From contig JAUMIR010000005.1 of NCBI GenBank assembly GCA_030847615.1, forward strand, positions 80,572,492 to 80,636,491: 64,000 nucleotides of DNA. Reading direction: 5' to 3'. Positions within the stretch are counted from its first letter, which is position 1; each line of letters begins with the position of its first letter. This document shows positions 22,580 through 33,864 of the stretch, piece by piece. Made by a program: the position numbers and the translations under genes. This stretch comes from Gambelia wislizenii. Lineage: Eukaryota; Chordata; Lepidosauria; Squamata; Crotaphytidae. The notes beneath the pieces are model-generated. The model saw only the letters and a program-made list of their open reading frames with translations, had not been told where the DNA came from and searched no databases.

Positions 22580-23345
22580 CTATGAAGGCATGGCTTGCAG
22601 CCTGAGAGGATGCACCCCTCCTATCCGGTGCAGGAATCTTACAGTCCTTCTCAAAATGTCTGGCTTTTTGCATCTGAAACAGCATTTCACGTAGCTGCAG
22701 GCTCCCTCCTCCACAGGTGCCTCTGTTTCAGTGCTCTCCTGATTGTGTCTGGTAATTTGTGGCTGTTTATTCCCCTCCATCCGATAATAAAATTGCTTGC
22801 ATTGGACCTCTTCCAGAATACGCCAAGCTACCAGGCCTACAGACAAATCACTCTCCCTGGTGGTCTGCAGACTGTACATTAGGAAATGCCATTCCTTTGG
22901 CCAACTACCCAATAAAATAAAACACTTATGGGCTTCTGGAATGTCCATCTCTCTATTGGCCACCTCTTGAAAAAGCTGCCTCATTTCCACCAAATGAGCT
23001 TTCATGTAGACTCCAGTAGACAGCTTTGTGTTATAAAGTCTCTTAGTCCATATCATCTTTGACAGGCAGGATGAATTCTGATCAACCATTTTCAAAGCTG
23101 TCCAAAGCTGAAAGGCTATCTTTGCTGGGGCTGAGTGTATTAACTGGGAGGGGCTGAGCAATAAGAGAATTGCAGCTCTAGCCTTCTGGTCTTCTAGTCT
23201 AAATGCTGCTATTTCATCTTCTGAACCCTCTGGGATCACTCTTTCATTCTCCAAAATGTCCTTAATAAAGCCTCCATGTATAAACTCCATGCTGAATAAT
23301 TTCCATCAGCCAGCTTTTCAAACGGACGAGACTAATATCTGCCAT
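22580..23345 (-). pseudogene. Copia gag, frameshifted
   Basis: The main open frame (23290-22580) encodes a capsid-like segment with FQLWTALKMVDQN, TKLSTGVYMKAHLVEMRQLF and FILLGSWPKEWHFLMY, the gag arrangement usual for copia. Its apparent ATG at 23290 is not the original start: a related N-terminal segment lies just upstream in another frame, and an ATG at 23343-23345 is a better candidate. At the C-terminal end the first cysteines of a zinc knuckle (CFRC) are present, but the following His and Cys are in the next frame. Two or more frameshifts have broken it. Confidence 0.82.
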
Positions 23346-23542
23346 TCTGTTGATTGAGTCAACAATTCTCCAGCTATGAAACATGGACAGCTGGCAGCTG
23401 GCAGCACATCAAGGTTACTTGAAGGTATTACAGGCCATGGTTAAAACTTAACTGTTTCTTAGCCAACTAGCCAAAAACACTCAAAACTAAAGAGTTTCTG
23501 GGAAGTTTTCTAGGTGTACCTTATCAAATCTGAGATCAATCA

Positions 23543-23557
23543 GCTGGGCCCACAACC
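23543..23557 (-). other. Primer binding site, initiator tRNA-Met anticodon arm
   Basis: The plus strand reads GCTGGGCCCACAACC. Vertebrate initiator tRNA-Met contains GCTGGGCCCATAACC across its anticodon stem and loop. Fourteen of fifteen bases agree, and the exception still allows a G-U pair. The site is two bases from the end of the 5' LTR, exactly where a primer site belongs. Drosophila copia is known to use the 5' half of this tRNA as primer. Confidence 0.8.
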
Positions 23558-23559
23558 AC

Positions 23560-25103
23560 TGTCAGGGAATGATAGGACACTCAGTCCCCAGCAGAAACCA
23601 AAAATTATCTCAGCAGACTCAGTAGCAACCCTTTCCCAAGAATACTCACACACAGAGTGTTTGACATCCAAATAAGCAGGAAGCACTTTTATCTTCAAAA
23701 TCATAGAATCATAGAATCACAGAATTGCAGAGATGGAAGAGACCATGAGGGTCATCCAGTCCAACCACCTGCCACACAGGAAATCTTGACCAAAGCACCC
23801 CCGACAGATGGCAATCCAGCCTCTGTTTAAAGACCTCCAAGGAAGGAGACCCCACCACGCTCCGAGGGAGTGTGTTCCACTGCCGAACACCTCTTACTGT
23901 CAAAAAGTTCCTCCTAATGTTGAGGTGGAATCTCTGGTCCTGGAGCTTGCATCCATTGCTCCATGTTCCAGTCTCTGGAGCAGCAGAAAACAAGCTTGCT
24001 CCATCCTCAGCATGACATCCCTTCAAATACTTAAACAGGGCTATCATATCGCCTCTTAACCATCTTTTTTCCAGGCTAAACATACCCAGCTCCCTAAGTC
24101 TCTCCTCATAAGGCATGGTTTCCAGACCTTTCACCATTTTAGTTGCCCTTCTCTGGACACGCTCCAATTTGTCAATATCCTTTTTGAATTGTGGTGCCCA
24201 GAACTGGACAAAGTATTCTAGGTGAGGCCTGACCAAGGCAGAATAGAGTGGCACTATTACTTCCCTTGATCTAGACACTATACTTCTATTGATACAACCC
24301 AAAATCACATTGGCCTTTTTAGCTGCCGCATCACATTGTTGACTCATGTTCAACTTGTGGTCTACTAGGACTCCTAGATACCTTTCGCACGTAGTCTCGT
24401 TCAGCCAGTTCTCTCCCATCCTATATCTATGCATTTCATTTTTCCGCCCTAAGTGCGGTACTTTACATTTCTTCGTATTGAATTTCATTTTGTTAGCTTT
24501 GGCCCAGCTCTCCAAACTATCCAGGTCATTCTGAATTTTGATCCTGTCCTCTAGGTTATTAGCTACTCCTCCTAATTTGGTGTCATCTGCAAATTTGATA
24601 ACTATGCCCCTAATTCCCTCATCCAAGTCATTGATAAAGATGTTGAATAGCATTGGGCCCAGGACAGAACCCTGTGGCACCCCACTGGTCACATCTTGCC
24701 AAAACGAAGAGGAACCACTGCTGAGCACCCTTTGAGTTTGGCCGGTCAACCAATTACAAATCCATTGAACAGTTAACTTGTCTAGCCCACATTTTACAAG
24801 CTTGTTTGCAAGAATGTCATGGGGAACCTTGTCAAAGGCCTTACTGAAATCAAGGTATGCAAAACAGTTGCAATATGTACAAATATTTACAATTGAAGGA
24901 GAAACTGCTTCACTAGGCCTCAGTATTCAAAGGAAGAGAAGGAAGTAAGCTCTGTTCTGAACTCTCATATATATATATATATATATATACACACTGGACA
25001 CTGTCCCCTAGTGGCCTGACTAGGCCTGACTTGGTAGTTTATGCAGCATGGTTCTGCAGTTGTTTGGCCATTTTATAATGGACTTCAGTCTCAAACCCTG
25101 ACA
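23560..25103 (-). repeat. 5' LTR of the copia element, interrupted by CR1
   Basis: It matches the LTR at 19419-19807 over 23560-23700 and 24861-25103. Removing the CR1 insert leaves 384 bases, against 389 for the other LTR. TATAAAATGG-type sequence lies near its upstream end (plus CCATTTTATAATGG at 25067). A (TA)n run at 24966-24990 replaces the (CA)n of the other LTR. Confidence 0.92.
23701..24860 (-). mobile_element. CR1 LINE inserted in the copia LTR
   Basis: A 5'-truncated CR1 with an unbroken reading frame from its left truncation point (near 24858) to a stop at 23709, about 380 codons. It begins inside reverse-transcriptase motif A (DFSKAFDKVPHDIL), then GVPQGSVLGPMLFNIFIND, the catalytic FADDTKLGG, YLGVLVDHKLNMSQQC, and the C-terminal block RRATKMVKGLETMPYEERL. 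The 3' end is the ATTCTATG repeat tail. It splits the LTR between TCAAAATC and AAAACAGTTG, so it arrived after the copia element. This is the best-preserved CR1 in the window. Confidence 0.93.
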
Positions 25104-25108
25104 ACAGG
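25104..25108. repeat. Target duplication ACAGG, right copy
   Basis: It directly follows the TGACA end of the 5' LTR and matches 19414-19418. Confidence 0.85.
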
Positions 25109-25223
25109 GGCCTCTTCCCACCAAATATGGGACGGTCAACCACATCATGGCCAAACTATGTCTCCCACAGATGGATAACATGTGTAATTAGGTGTGGATG
25201 TTCCTTAAGGGTTGTGAACTAAT

Positions 25224-25584
25224 TGTCAGAGAAGACACTCATAACCAGATAGCATGTAAGAATTAACATAAAGAACAATTTATTGGTGAATAATAGAAAT
25301 ACAACTGAGCTAATAATTCATTTCCCCTGCACATCAATTCCCTTTATGCCTCTCATATCAAATGTCATACTCCAAGCCTCTTAGCTATCACCCAAGCCAT
25401 CTTTCACTCCCCTGCCTCAAGCCTCTCTCTCTGACTTCACATTCTCAACTGCTCAACTAAACTGCTACTTTCCTCTTCACAGTCTCTCTAAATCCTCCAG
25501 AAGCCCCTCCCCTTTCAGCCTCCTCTCCTAGGATTGGCTCCTGAAGAACACTGTTTCCATTTTTTCACTTAGCTGTCCATCACA
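25224..25584 (-). repeat. Candidate solo LTR
   Basis: The plus strand begins TGTCAGAGAAGACACTC and ends GTCCATCACA, giving TG...CA ends on the minus strand. CACCAATAAATTG on the minus strand offers a poly(A) signal close to the 3' end. It sits within L2-like sequence that continues at 25590. The 5-base flanks do not match, so the borders are unproven. Confidence 0.4.
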
Positions 25585-25589
25585 GGTAG

Positions 25590-25775
25590 AAGGATGTGAA
25601 ATGGGTACTGATGGTACTTTTAATTGTTTTCAAATGTTTTAATGGGATTGGTTGTTTAATACTTATTAACTTTTGTACACGTTTTAGCTATTTTGTTTTA
25701 ATATATTGTAAGTCACTTTTGATTCCATACTGTAAGAAAGGCAGGATATAAAATAAGTAAGTAAGTAAGGCTATT
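25590..25775 (+). repeat. L2-like LINE 3' tail
   Basis: A T-rich block ends in AAGAAAGGCAGGATATAAAA followed by (TAAG)n. This is the 3' terminus style of L2-like LINEs, also seen at 34905-34975. Confidence 0.65.
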
Positions 25776-26331
25776 CTGACTTGCAGATCACCAATATATG
25801 GAGAGCTGCATGATCCCACCAGCTCTACAGAGTGTTGCCCAGTGTCTGTGATCAAGTGCATCATTCTAAAACATGGGAGTCTTGTCCTGACAAACCATGT
25901 AAAGATGTCAATGGTATTACAAGGGCAGTTATGCAAGAAAATGGCAATATGCTCTACTGTGTATTTAGTACTGTGACCTAAATCCAATTGCTGGTTCTAA
26001 CTCGAGTAGACCCACTGATGCAATGGGGTTTTCATAATTGATGATTTACTGTTCTGTAAGTGAATCACCATATCTCTTCAAGTTGAAACTAGCAATTGTG
26101 TTAAGGCCTGTGTTTGTTCATATGGTGCATGTTTCTCTCCCCCCTCCCCCCATTCTTCATAAGCATTTTTTATTACAAAATTGCTCATCATTCCATTTAA
26201 AATTTGATATGCCTCTTGTGATCTGCATTAGTGTCATGTTCTGGAGATTTTCTTCTACTATGTGTGGACTTCATAATGTACTTGATTGTGATGTTAAGGA
26301 ACATAGCATGTGCACATACACAAGGAAATGC

Positions 26332-26343
26332 AGATATATATAC

Positions 26344-26382
<39 letters not shown>

Positions 26383-26384
26383 TT
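26332..26384. repeat. (TA)n(CA)n compound microsatellite
   Basis: Alternating TA units pass into about twelve CA units. Confidence 0.95.
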
Positions 26385-28893
26385 ATAGAGACACACTATG
26401 CTCATAAATTACTACTATGGATCTTTGCCCCGACCCTAGAAAAAAGCCTGTTGATACCAACGGATTTCTGTCATCCTGCTGTATCATTCTGAAATCTAAA
26501 ATGAAGAACCAATAGTTGTTTAAAGGAATAATTAAAAGATGCCTAGCAAAAGCACACAGTAAAGGTAAATCATAATGGCCTAGCAACTACCTGTGTTATA
26601 TTCTCCATTTATCCTGATTAATAAGATACCTCCTGGACAAAATGTCACAGATAAATGTAAAACCCAAAGCAATAATTCTGAGCTCCCATCAAAGGAAAAA
26701 TTAGGAGATCATTTGAGCCATATCAATAACAAGTGAATACAAGAATCTGCGATGGTCAGTTGAGCTGACCATAGTGGTCTGGGCAAATATGTAAGCTGAC
26801 AAGAAGCCCTGTCAAGAGAGCACAGTGCATATCTGGCATCATGAGTCCTCCAGGCCTGAGTCCAGCTTCAGAGAATGAAGTAAAAGTCAACAACTGCTAG
26901 ATCAAGCCCTCACTGATGCTCCATAGGAAGGGGAGAGCATTAATACTTCAAAAAATGTTTAGTTGGTACCTAGCTACAAGTGATGCAAATCCTGCTCATC
27001 TCCCAGTTCAGTGAGTCTCTTTGGTTGGACAACTCTATGGATGCTTTGGAAATCTTCCCACTAGCCCATGCCCTGATCTGCTGGATAGTTTCACGGTACT
27101 ACTGGTACGTATTGGTGGAAAGAATAAGACGTTCATGCTGGAAGAGCACTGGCAAGCAATATTGTAAAAACTGGCCTCCAAGGTATTATATAGAACCAAC
27201 CACAAATACGCTTTTAAATAAAACTATTATCCTACCTTCCTCTATTTATATTTAGAAAATGACTCCATTAATACAATCTTATGGTGGCATCCACTTAAGG
27301 GCCAGTTGAAGACCATTTTATTTTCTTGGGCATTTTATATACCGTATGTGTTTTATTTCCTGTGCCCTCATCAGCTCCTGCTTTTATTGCCACTGTTGTT
27401 CTATTATACTTTTTGGATTATTATTGTTGTACATTATTATTCTAAACTTTTTATTTTAAATTACTCTATAAAGGTTTTTCAAAGAGCAGTGCATACATGT
27501 TTTTAAATAAATAAACATATAGTGTGTGAAATTAGGATTACTCTAATAACTGCGGCTTGCTGGACTGGATTTTGTGCTAGAGTTTGGACCATTCAGCTGG
27601 ACTGTACCATTATGCTGCCATGAAGATCGGAAAGCTTCAGAAAACCACACTATGGTGTTCAGATATGCTGAATCTGTGTGCATAACACCCACACAATCCT
27701 CCACCTGCAAATGCTGCAAGGAATAGAGAACCTATGGTGAAAAAATTTAGGGCTGTAGACATTAGAGAAAATTGGATGCTTGCTGTTTAGAATGTTATGG
27801 CAGTACAGAACTGCCTGCTCACATAAAGAGAACTTTTAATAATAGTTTTGGGACATATCTAGTTTGCCTCAGGACTGGAGACAAGAGGAATTTGATTTAT
27901 CTTAGTCAACACCCTAAATCAAGATGACTTGAAGAATTGTGTTTGCTTTAACCCCAGGGAAAGAAGTCTTTACAACTTGATTTACTATAATGCACAAGAC
28001 CACCTTATTTCTCATTTTGGCTTTGTCACTGTCTTGGTATTGAGAGAAAAAAATCCCTCATCTACATAATGACTGTCATTATTGAAGTACTGAACTCATT
28101 ACATGTTGCAATGAAATATGTAAAGTTACAAGAGTTCCTTCCACTGAATCCACTGGGGCGACATAATTCCATTAATGTAAGAATGCAGCTTGTTTTTCTT
28201 GAATTGTGAGGAAAAGAAGTGCTTAAAAGGCTAATAAACATGACAATGTAAGGCAGCCAGATACCTTCTGATGTTTGACTACAATGCCCACCAATCTTGG
28301 CCACTGGCCATGCTGGCTAGAAATTATGGGAGCTAAGAGGACATCAGTTTCCCTATTTCTGCCTTATAGATAATGTAAAGTACATTGCAATCAACCCACT
28401 TATGTCTAGACAACTTGTGAAGAAGATCAACTCTGGCCAGTGACAAGCTCCTGTACAAGAATCTTTAAGAATCTAAATTCTTAACCATGGTTGTATGTTG
28501 AATAATGTACAAGACTAGCATGAAGTTATCTATCCAAGATATAGTTACATTTAGGCTATAATTCTGAACTCAGTTATTCAGGAGTAAGTCCCACAGACCT
28601 TTATTTATTTAGGTTGAATGTGGCTATACCACTTCTGTGAAGAGTTCCTAATCCTGAGACCTCTGTGCCTGCATTCAGTTAGACAGCCCTCTTCAGACCC
28701 TCATGTATAATTTTGGTTGCTCAGAGACATTTAGCAGTGAGGTTTACATACATGGTTAGGTTCTAAATTGGGATACAGACCCATTTGAACAGGACTATAG
28801 ACCCAACTGCAAAACTGTACATCAGCACTTCTGCAAATTTCATTAATTCAATGGGATTAACTCTAGCTGAGACTAGCAACTGGATTTAGTCCA

Positions 28894-29028
28894 CAGGTGG
28901 GAATTGTCCAGTCCTCCAGATGTTATTGAATTTCTGCTTCCAGCATTCCTCCCCATTGGCTACATGGAATAGGGTTGCTGGAGTTGCAATTCAATAACAT
29001 CTGGAAAGCTGCATGATTCCCACTTCCA
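28894..29028. mobile_element. Short palindromic MITE, 135 bp
   Basis: CAGGTGGGAATTGTCCAGTC on the left pairs with AGCTGCATGATTCCCACTTC on the right, and CCAGATGTTATTGAATT with AATTCAATAACATCTGG is a perfect 17-base match. Confidence 0.8.
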
Positions 29029-30167
29029 ATTTAGGTCTTGAGCTTTGTGTCTCTACACATCCATGTTTTAGTTTTCAGTGAAACTATCCAATAAAACCAT
29101 TACGTTTTCAACAACAACACACCCAGAAATGAACAATTTTCAATATTCTGTCCTTACTCTGTGGGTAGGGGGAGACAATTTCATTTCTCTTAATTGTGCT
29201 AAGTGGTTAAAGAAACTGCTACATGAAAACGTATACAGTGTTTTGTAACCTACCAGATACATAATTTTCTTTCTTCATCTCCCATGGTCCTTCACTCAGT
29301 TTTCTGCAGCAATGATGATAACAGCAGAAAAACTACATAAGAATATGAGCACAGGCCAGAATGGCCTTGATTCAAGATTCTTCCATGGTCAAACCACTCT
29401 TGCTTTTCATTTCTCATTCATACCCTAGATTTGTGAATTTACAGTCCTGCTTTTTTTGCAGCAGATATGAAACAAAAATGGCAAGAGTTGTAATTCACCC
29501 AACGTTGCAACTTCTATATTAGTTCTTTCCTTATTCTTGAAATGCCTATTTATCTCCTTCTATATAATTAATTGAACTCTATGTGATTGATTCCCCCCCA
29601 ACTGTTTTCCTGCCACCAACTGTTTTTTTTCATGAAAAGAAAATGAGAATGTGTGAGGAATGTACTGTTAATAATGAATCAATAAAACCTCCAGCTGCAT
29701 GGACACATCTGCCTGTAATGCTACTGTAATACAATCACAGTATCATGTTTGATCTTGTGAAAATGCCATAGTTATTGCTATATCCCACCGTGTATGCATA
29801 TATTTTTAAATATATCTAGTTGTTTTAAATTTTTCAAAACTTTCCATGAGATTTGTGCACAATTGTAGGATGGGGCATACCTTTTTTTAAAAAATGCACT
29901 AAATAATTTTGTTTGTTTGCTTGTTTGTTTGCTCTCAGAGATGCTCTACTGTGCATAACCAATCATTGGTATTGCACACTACAGCATGTGAGAAATGTGT
30001 GCCCAGACATTACTGTCTTCTTCATGTTGTCATGCCACGGAAGTGAAAGAAGCCTACCCAGCTCTGAGATTTTTCAGGGGCAGCTCTTCTTCCACTCTAG
30101 CCACTCTCTGAAGCCACTGTGGTGGGGATATAAGGTGGGGCTTTCTTGCTGATTGCTCATTGGCTTT

Positions 30168-30415
30168 GGTATGCCTAAATACCCTAAAAGCACCAGATCC
30201 CATCCAAACTTGGAAGCTAAGCAGGGTCAGCCCTGGTTAGTACTTGAATGGGAGACCACCAACGAGTACTAGGTACTGTAGGCTATATTTCAGAGAAACA
30301 AACTGGCAAAACCACCTTTGAGTATTCCTTGCCTAAGGAATTTCATGGGGTTGCCATAATGAACAGGCGATTTGAAGCATGTATGCATGTGCATGCATGT
30401 GCACACACACACACG
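30168..30415 (+). repeat. 5S-rRNA-derived SINE
   Basis: It holds the 5S rRNA 3' half: CTTGGAAGCTAAGCAGGGTC, TGGTTAGTACTTGAATGGGA, GACC, then a GTACTGTAGGCT block, nearly as in true 5S. The 3' SINE tail includes ATGGGGTTGCCATAATGAAC and ends in CATGTGCACACAC repeats. It is the best of the three copies here. Confidence 0.88.
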
Positions 30416-30566
30416 GGAAGTTAAATTGGCTCCCTCCTTATTGTCTTTCTGCTGATATTCAAAGACCTTTTTATTTGGATGAGGAGATGGTTCTAAATTT
30501 TTGCTATTATTTTAAAATTGTGTTCTTGATCTTGCATGTTTGTACTTAATGTATGTTTTAAACATA

Positions 30567-30851
30567 CAGTACAAGCCCTGTATCCACGGGGGAATACATT
30601 TCCAGAACAGAACAGAAAACATGGATAATAGTGAACCCTGTTAAAATGAATGACTTCTGGCCCCAAAATTCCATAGAGTTGTGCTGGAGGACCTAGAGAT
30701 TCCTAGAGAGGACACCTCTCTAGGCATCTCCTAGGTCCTCCAACATGACTCTATGGTCAGTTTCTGGCATGCTGGATGACCTAGAAGATACCTAGAGAGG
30801 ACATTCTTTTCAGATGCTGGAAGTGAAATGATGGACATGGGGATCGTACTG
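30567..30851 (+). mobile_element. Tigger/pogo-like MITE with TA flanks
   Basis: 285 bases. Left end CAGTACAAGCCCTGTATCC, right end GGGGATCGTACTG, inverted to each other and flanked on both sides by TA, the mariner/pogo target. The interior has a hairpin (AGAGAGGACACCTCTCT). Relatives are at 35235-35530, 50649-50745 and 54922-55166. It has no coding capacity. Confidence 0.75.
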
Positions 30852-31195
30852 TATTCACTTTGTTTAACTTTATTGTATGAGACCTTGACTACAACGGAGT
30901 TTTGTGCGTGGAAGCTGGGATGCAGAACTAATCAATGATGATGACATCAGTAATGATGGTGATGTAACTTGTGAAGCTACCCTAACATGCAACAATCATC
31001 CATTGATTCATCCACTGATCCAGTTGCCTTTGATCCCAGGTAACTGGTTCGAGCCACAGCTTTGGAGAAAATGCTGTGTATAAATAAACTCCCATTTTCC
31101 AGTACTACCCAAGTAATGATCTTATTCTAGGATTGCACAACAAGTAGCAACCAACCACAGCCCAATGATCACATTTTAGGACTTGACTATCCAAT

Positions 31196-31197
31196 TT

Positions 31198-31228
<31 letters not shown>
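31196..31228. repeat. (TTTA)8 microsatellite
   Basis: About eight TTTA units are directly visible. Confidence 0.95.
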
Positions 31229-31229
31229 G

Positions 31230-31800
31230 TAGTCCTAACCAAGCAGACAAACAGGCTGTCAGGTTTATCAACCTCTGGTGGGCCAACACAAAGCGCTAGT
31301 AGGCTATTTTCAGCTTAACAGATACAACCTTTTAAAGCCTACCTTACCCCCTCTCCCTAAATGTACTATTTCCTCGATATCGAGAATAATGGTGGGGAAA
31401 GCACGGCCACCAGTCGCTTGAAATCCCATAGGGCCATTTTTGGACCTAGGTGGGCCACTACAAAGGGTTCATTCATTACTCTACACACATGCGCACATAC
31501 AATGCACCCAAATACCCTCTAGGGGTATGGTGTGTGATTTCCCCATGTTTGGGGCTGCTTTAGGCCCAGCAGAGGCCTTTGGGAAAAAAGGCTTTGGAGC
31601 CCAAATCAGGCCTGGGAGTTAAAACATGAAAAAATTGCCCCATGTCACCTATAAGGCATTTGAAAGCATAATAATAATAATAATAATAATATGAATTTAT
31701 TTTTGGTGTTTCATTGAGTGTTATCTTGGGGTGCCAATGCACCCCTTAGCCCCCAGTAGTTGCCTGCCCCTACTCTAGAAGTCTAATTCTTCCTTAATAT
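31230..31800. repeat. Unclassified, possibly hAT-derived block
   Basis: Higher in GC than its surroundings, ending in GCCTGCCCCTACTCTAG, which inverted resembles hAT-type ends (C(T)AGAGTAGGGGCAGGC). It includes an (ATA)8 run at 31668-31691. This is a weak call. Confidence 0.3.
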
Positions 31801-32492
31801 ACTATTTTCCCATTCTCTAGATGTCTAATACTTAAAAGCTCCACATTCTGAGTCCCATACATTTTTCTTAACACACTCTACTTTTACCCAGTCATAAGCA
31901 CTGCTTTAGCTTCAGGGGGACACAGGCCTGCATTACCCATTTCAGCTGCAAGCACACATCAGAGTACAGGAGGTGGGAGGCAGGCTCATGTTTAAAGGCA
32001 CCAAAAACCTCTTTTATGCTTCAGCACTGAGATGCATTGATCCTGACACCACAGCAATGGAGCTACACAAGGCTGCTATACCAACAAGGGGGATAGTTAC
32101 CATGCTCACATGAGATATTTCATGTGCCACCACAATTGATCATTTAATTTATTTTTTATTTATATTTCTTGGATAGCAGTTATAGCCCACCTCTCCTGTA
32201 ATAATGTCCAAGTTGGTGCATCACAGTCCCTCCTTTATCCTCACCATCACTCTTGAGTTGCCAGACTGAAAACTGGAGAGAATTCCTGTAACTTTAATGG
32301 TTATTTAAAAGAGGGCATTTCAGCAGGTGCTGTTTGTTATCTGGTTGCATAATTGGTGAGACCTACTGAAATTCCCTCTTCTACATAACCGATAAAGGTA
32401 CAGGGGCTCTTTCCAGTTTCCACTCTGGCACTCTTTCATAAAATAAATTGAGCTAAGAGAATGGCCTGACAAAATGCATCCAATGTCCTTTC

Positions 32493-32693
32493 ATACTACA
32501 CAATTATAGCATCTTGATTCCACTTTAACTTCCATGCCTACATTTTATGGAATCCCAGGATTTGTGATTTGGTCAGGCACTAGAGCTTTCTAGAAGAGAA
32601 TTTTAATTAGCTCATGAAACTACAGGTCCCAGAGTTCCATAGGATGCAGCCACAACATATAAAGTGGAATCAAGGTGTTTGATTCTGTAGCAT
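32493..32693. mobile_element. Palindromic MITE, relative of 12311-12524
   Basis: TCATACTACACAATTATAGC at left; the right arm carries the mirrored AAAGTGGAATCAAGGTG, and TGGAATCCCAGGATTTGTG pairs with CAGGTCCCAGAGTTCCATA imperfectly. It is decayed. Confidence 0.65.
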
Positions 32694-32944
32694 GAATGGT
32701 AAATCAGAACTAGACCCTGGATCTTTCAAGTCCTAGTCTAGGATGTTACCATGCCCTACACCCCCTCCCTATAATATTTCATAACCGGCGCTATTAAAAC
32801 ACTTCATAGGGTGTAGTAGACCAGGGTAGGCCAAAAAGTGAGGTCAAATGGAGATCACAAGGACCTAGGAAGGTGTTGTGAAAAAATACTAGCAGACACA
32901 TTCAAGATAGGATTAAGTGAAGTCCCTTGTAAAAAATGCCATTA

Positions 32945-33620
32945 AGGTGGTATGTGCTAATCCCCTGTTGACACCTTCAGCAATGAGTCACACATCACAA
33001 ACAAACAAGTGACCAAAACAACCCTTATTCCCAGGAAATATTCCTCATTACCCCTCCCTGTCCTACAATACGAAGTTGTCATAAACCAATCAATTCCTGT
33101 CTCTCAGCCATTTACAGCAATCAGCAAAGTTTTGGTTTCCTTTGTTTATATTATGGAAAACCCATCTAAGCTTTGTTCTAAGCCCAAATACTCCTTCAGG
33201 CCATGATACAGTATAAATATTACTACCCAAGCAATAGCAAAGTGTGCCACTGTGGATGACACGTGGCCACTCTCTCCATCGGCATGCCCCCGGAAGGGAC
33301 TCCAGTGCACCCTCAGACTTCCTTCTCAATTCTTTGCTCCTCTTCGGACTGGTACCTATTGTCCTATATCCCACATTTATTCCTCTATCCAACCTTTCTA
33401 CCTTAAACTCTTTGTTAGCCTTGTGTGGTTCTTGTGAGCATGTGTCACATGTGTGAATGCTCCTGTGTTATTTCCCAATAAAACTATTTATTCTACTTTA
33501 ACTGGAGTTCTCTGCAGTCAGTACTGATATAAAAGGTGCACAAGGTCCCGAAGTTACCTGACCTCTCACAGCCATCCATTTAAGCTAATAATTCCCCCAA
33601 TTAATAACCGGGTTTTTGGC
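32945..33620 (+). repeat. Candidate retroviral-type LTR with leader
   Basis: On the plus strand, ACAGTATAAATATT (TATA-like, 33212) is followed 265 bases later by CCCAATAAAACTATTT (poly(A) signal, 33477), then a CTCTGCAGTCAGTACTG segment and a CTCACA end near 33570. TTTTTGGCATCACAGATGGG follows about 40 bases on, which could be a primer site, but I cannot match it to a tRNA. No second LTR and no open frames were seen, so only a fragment or solo LTR remains. Borders are approximate. Confidence 0.45.
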
Positions 33621-33864
33621 ATCACAGATGGGCTCCCATGGACTCCACCTCTTCAGGTAACAAGCACTCCAATCAACATGCACAACTGGCCAAATCAAGT
33701 CATTTCTGTGAACTTTAATTCTTCAATCTTGATAAAGTAGAGTAATGTAAATATAGTACTGGGAATGGCTCACAGGTAAATGAGATGTTCCTTGTTGGTA
33801 CATTATAGGGAAGTCAACTGAAAAAGAATGGAATAATCAGATACAGTAGTCAACAATTTCATTA

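Larger units (their letters stand above)
19419..25103 (-). mobile_element. Ty1/copia LTR retrotransposon with nested CR1
   Basis: A full-structure element on the minus strand: 5' LTR (23560-25103, interrupted), primer site, decayed gag, protease, zinc-binding part of integrase, integrase C-terminus, reverse transcriptase, RNase H, polypurine tract, 3' LTR (19419-19807). The order integrase before reverse transcriptase marks it as copia rather than gypsy. LTRs end TGTCA and TGACA and are flanked by ACAGG. The integrase catalytic core is deleted and several stops and frameshifts are present, so it cannot move by itself. LTRs differ at roughly one base in nine over their first 145 bases, implying an old insertion. 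It lies in GPM6A intron 3, in the same orientation as the gene. Confidence 0.93.
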
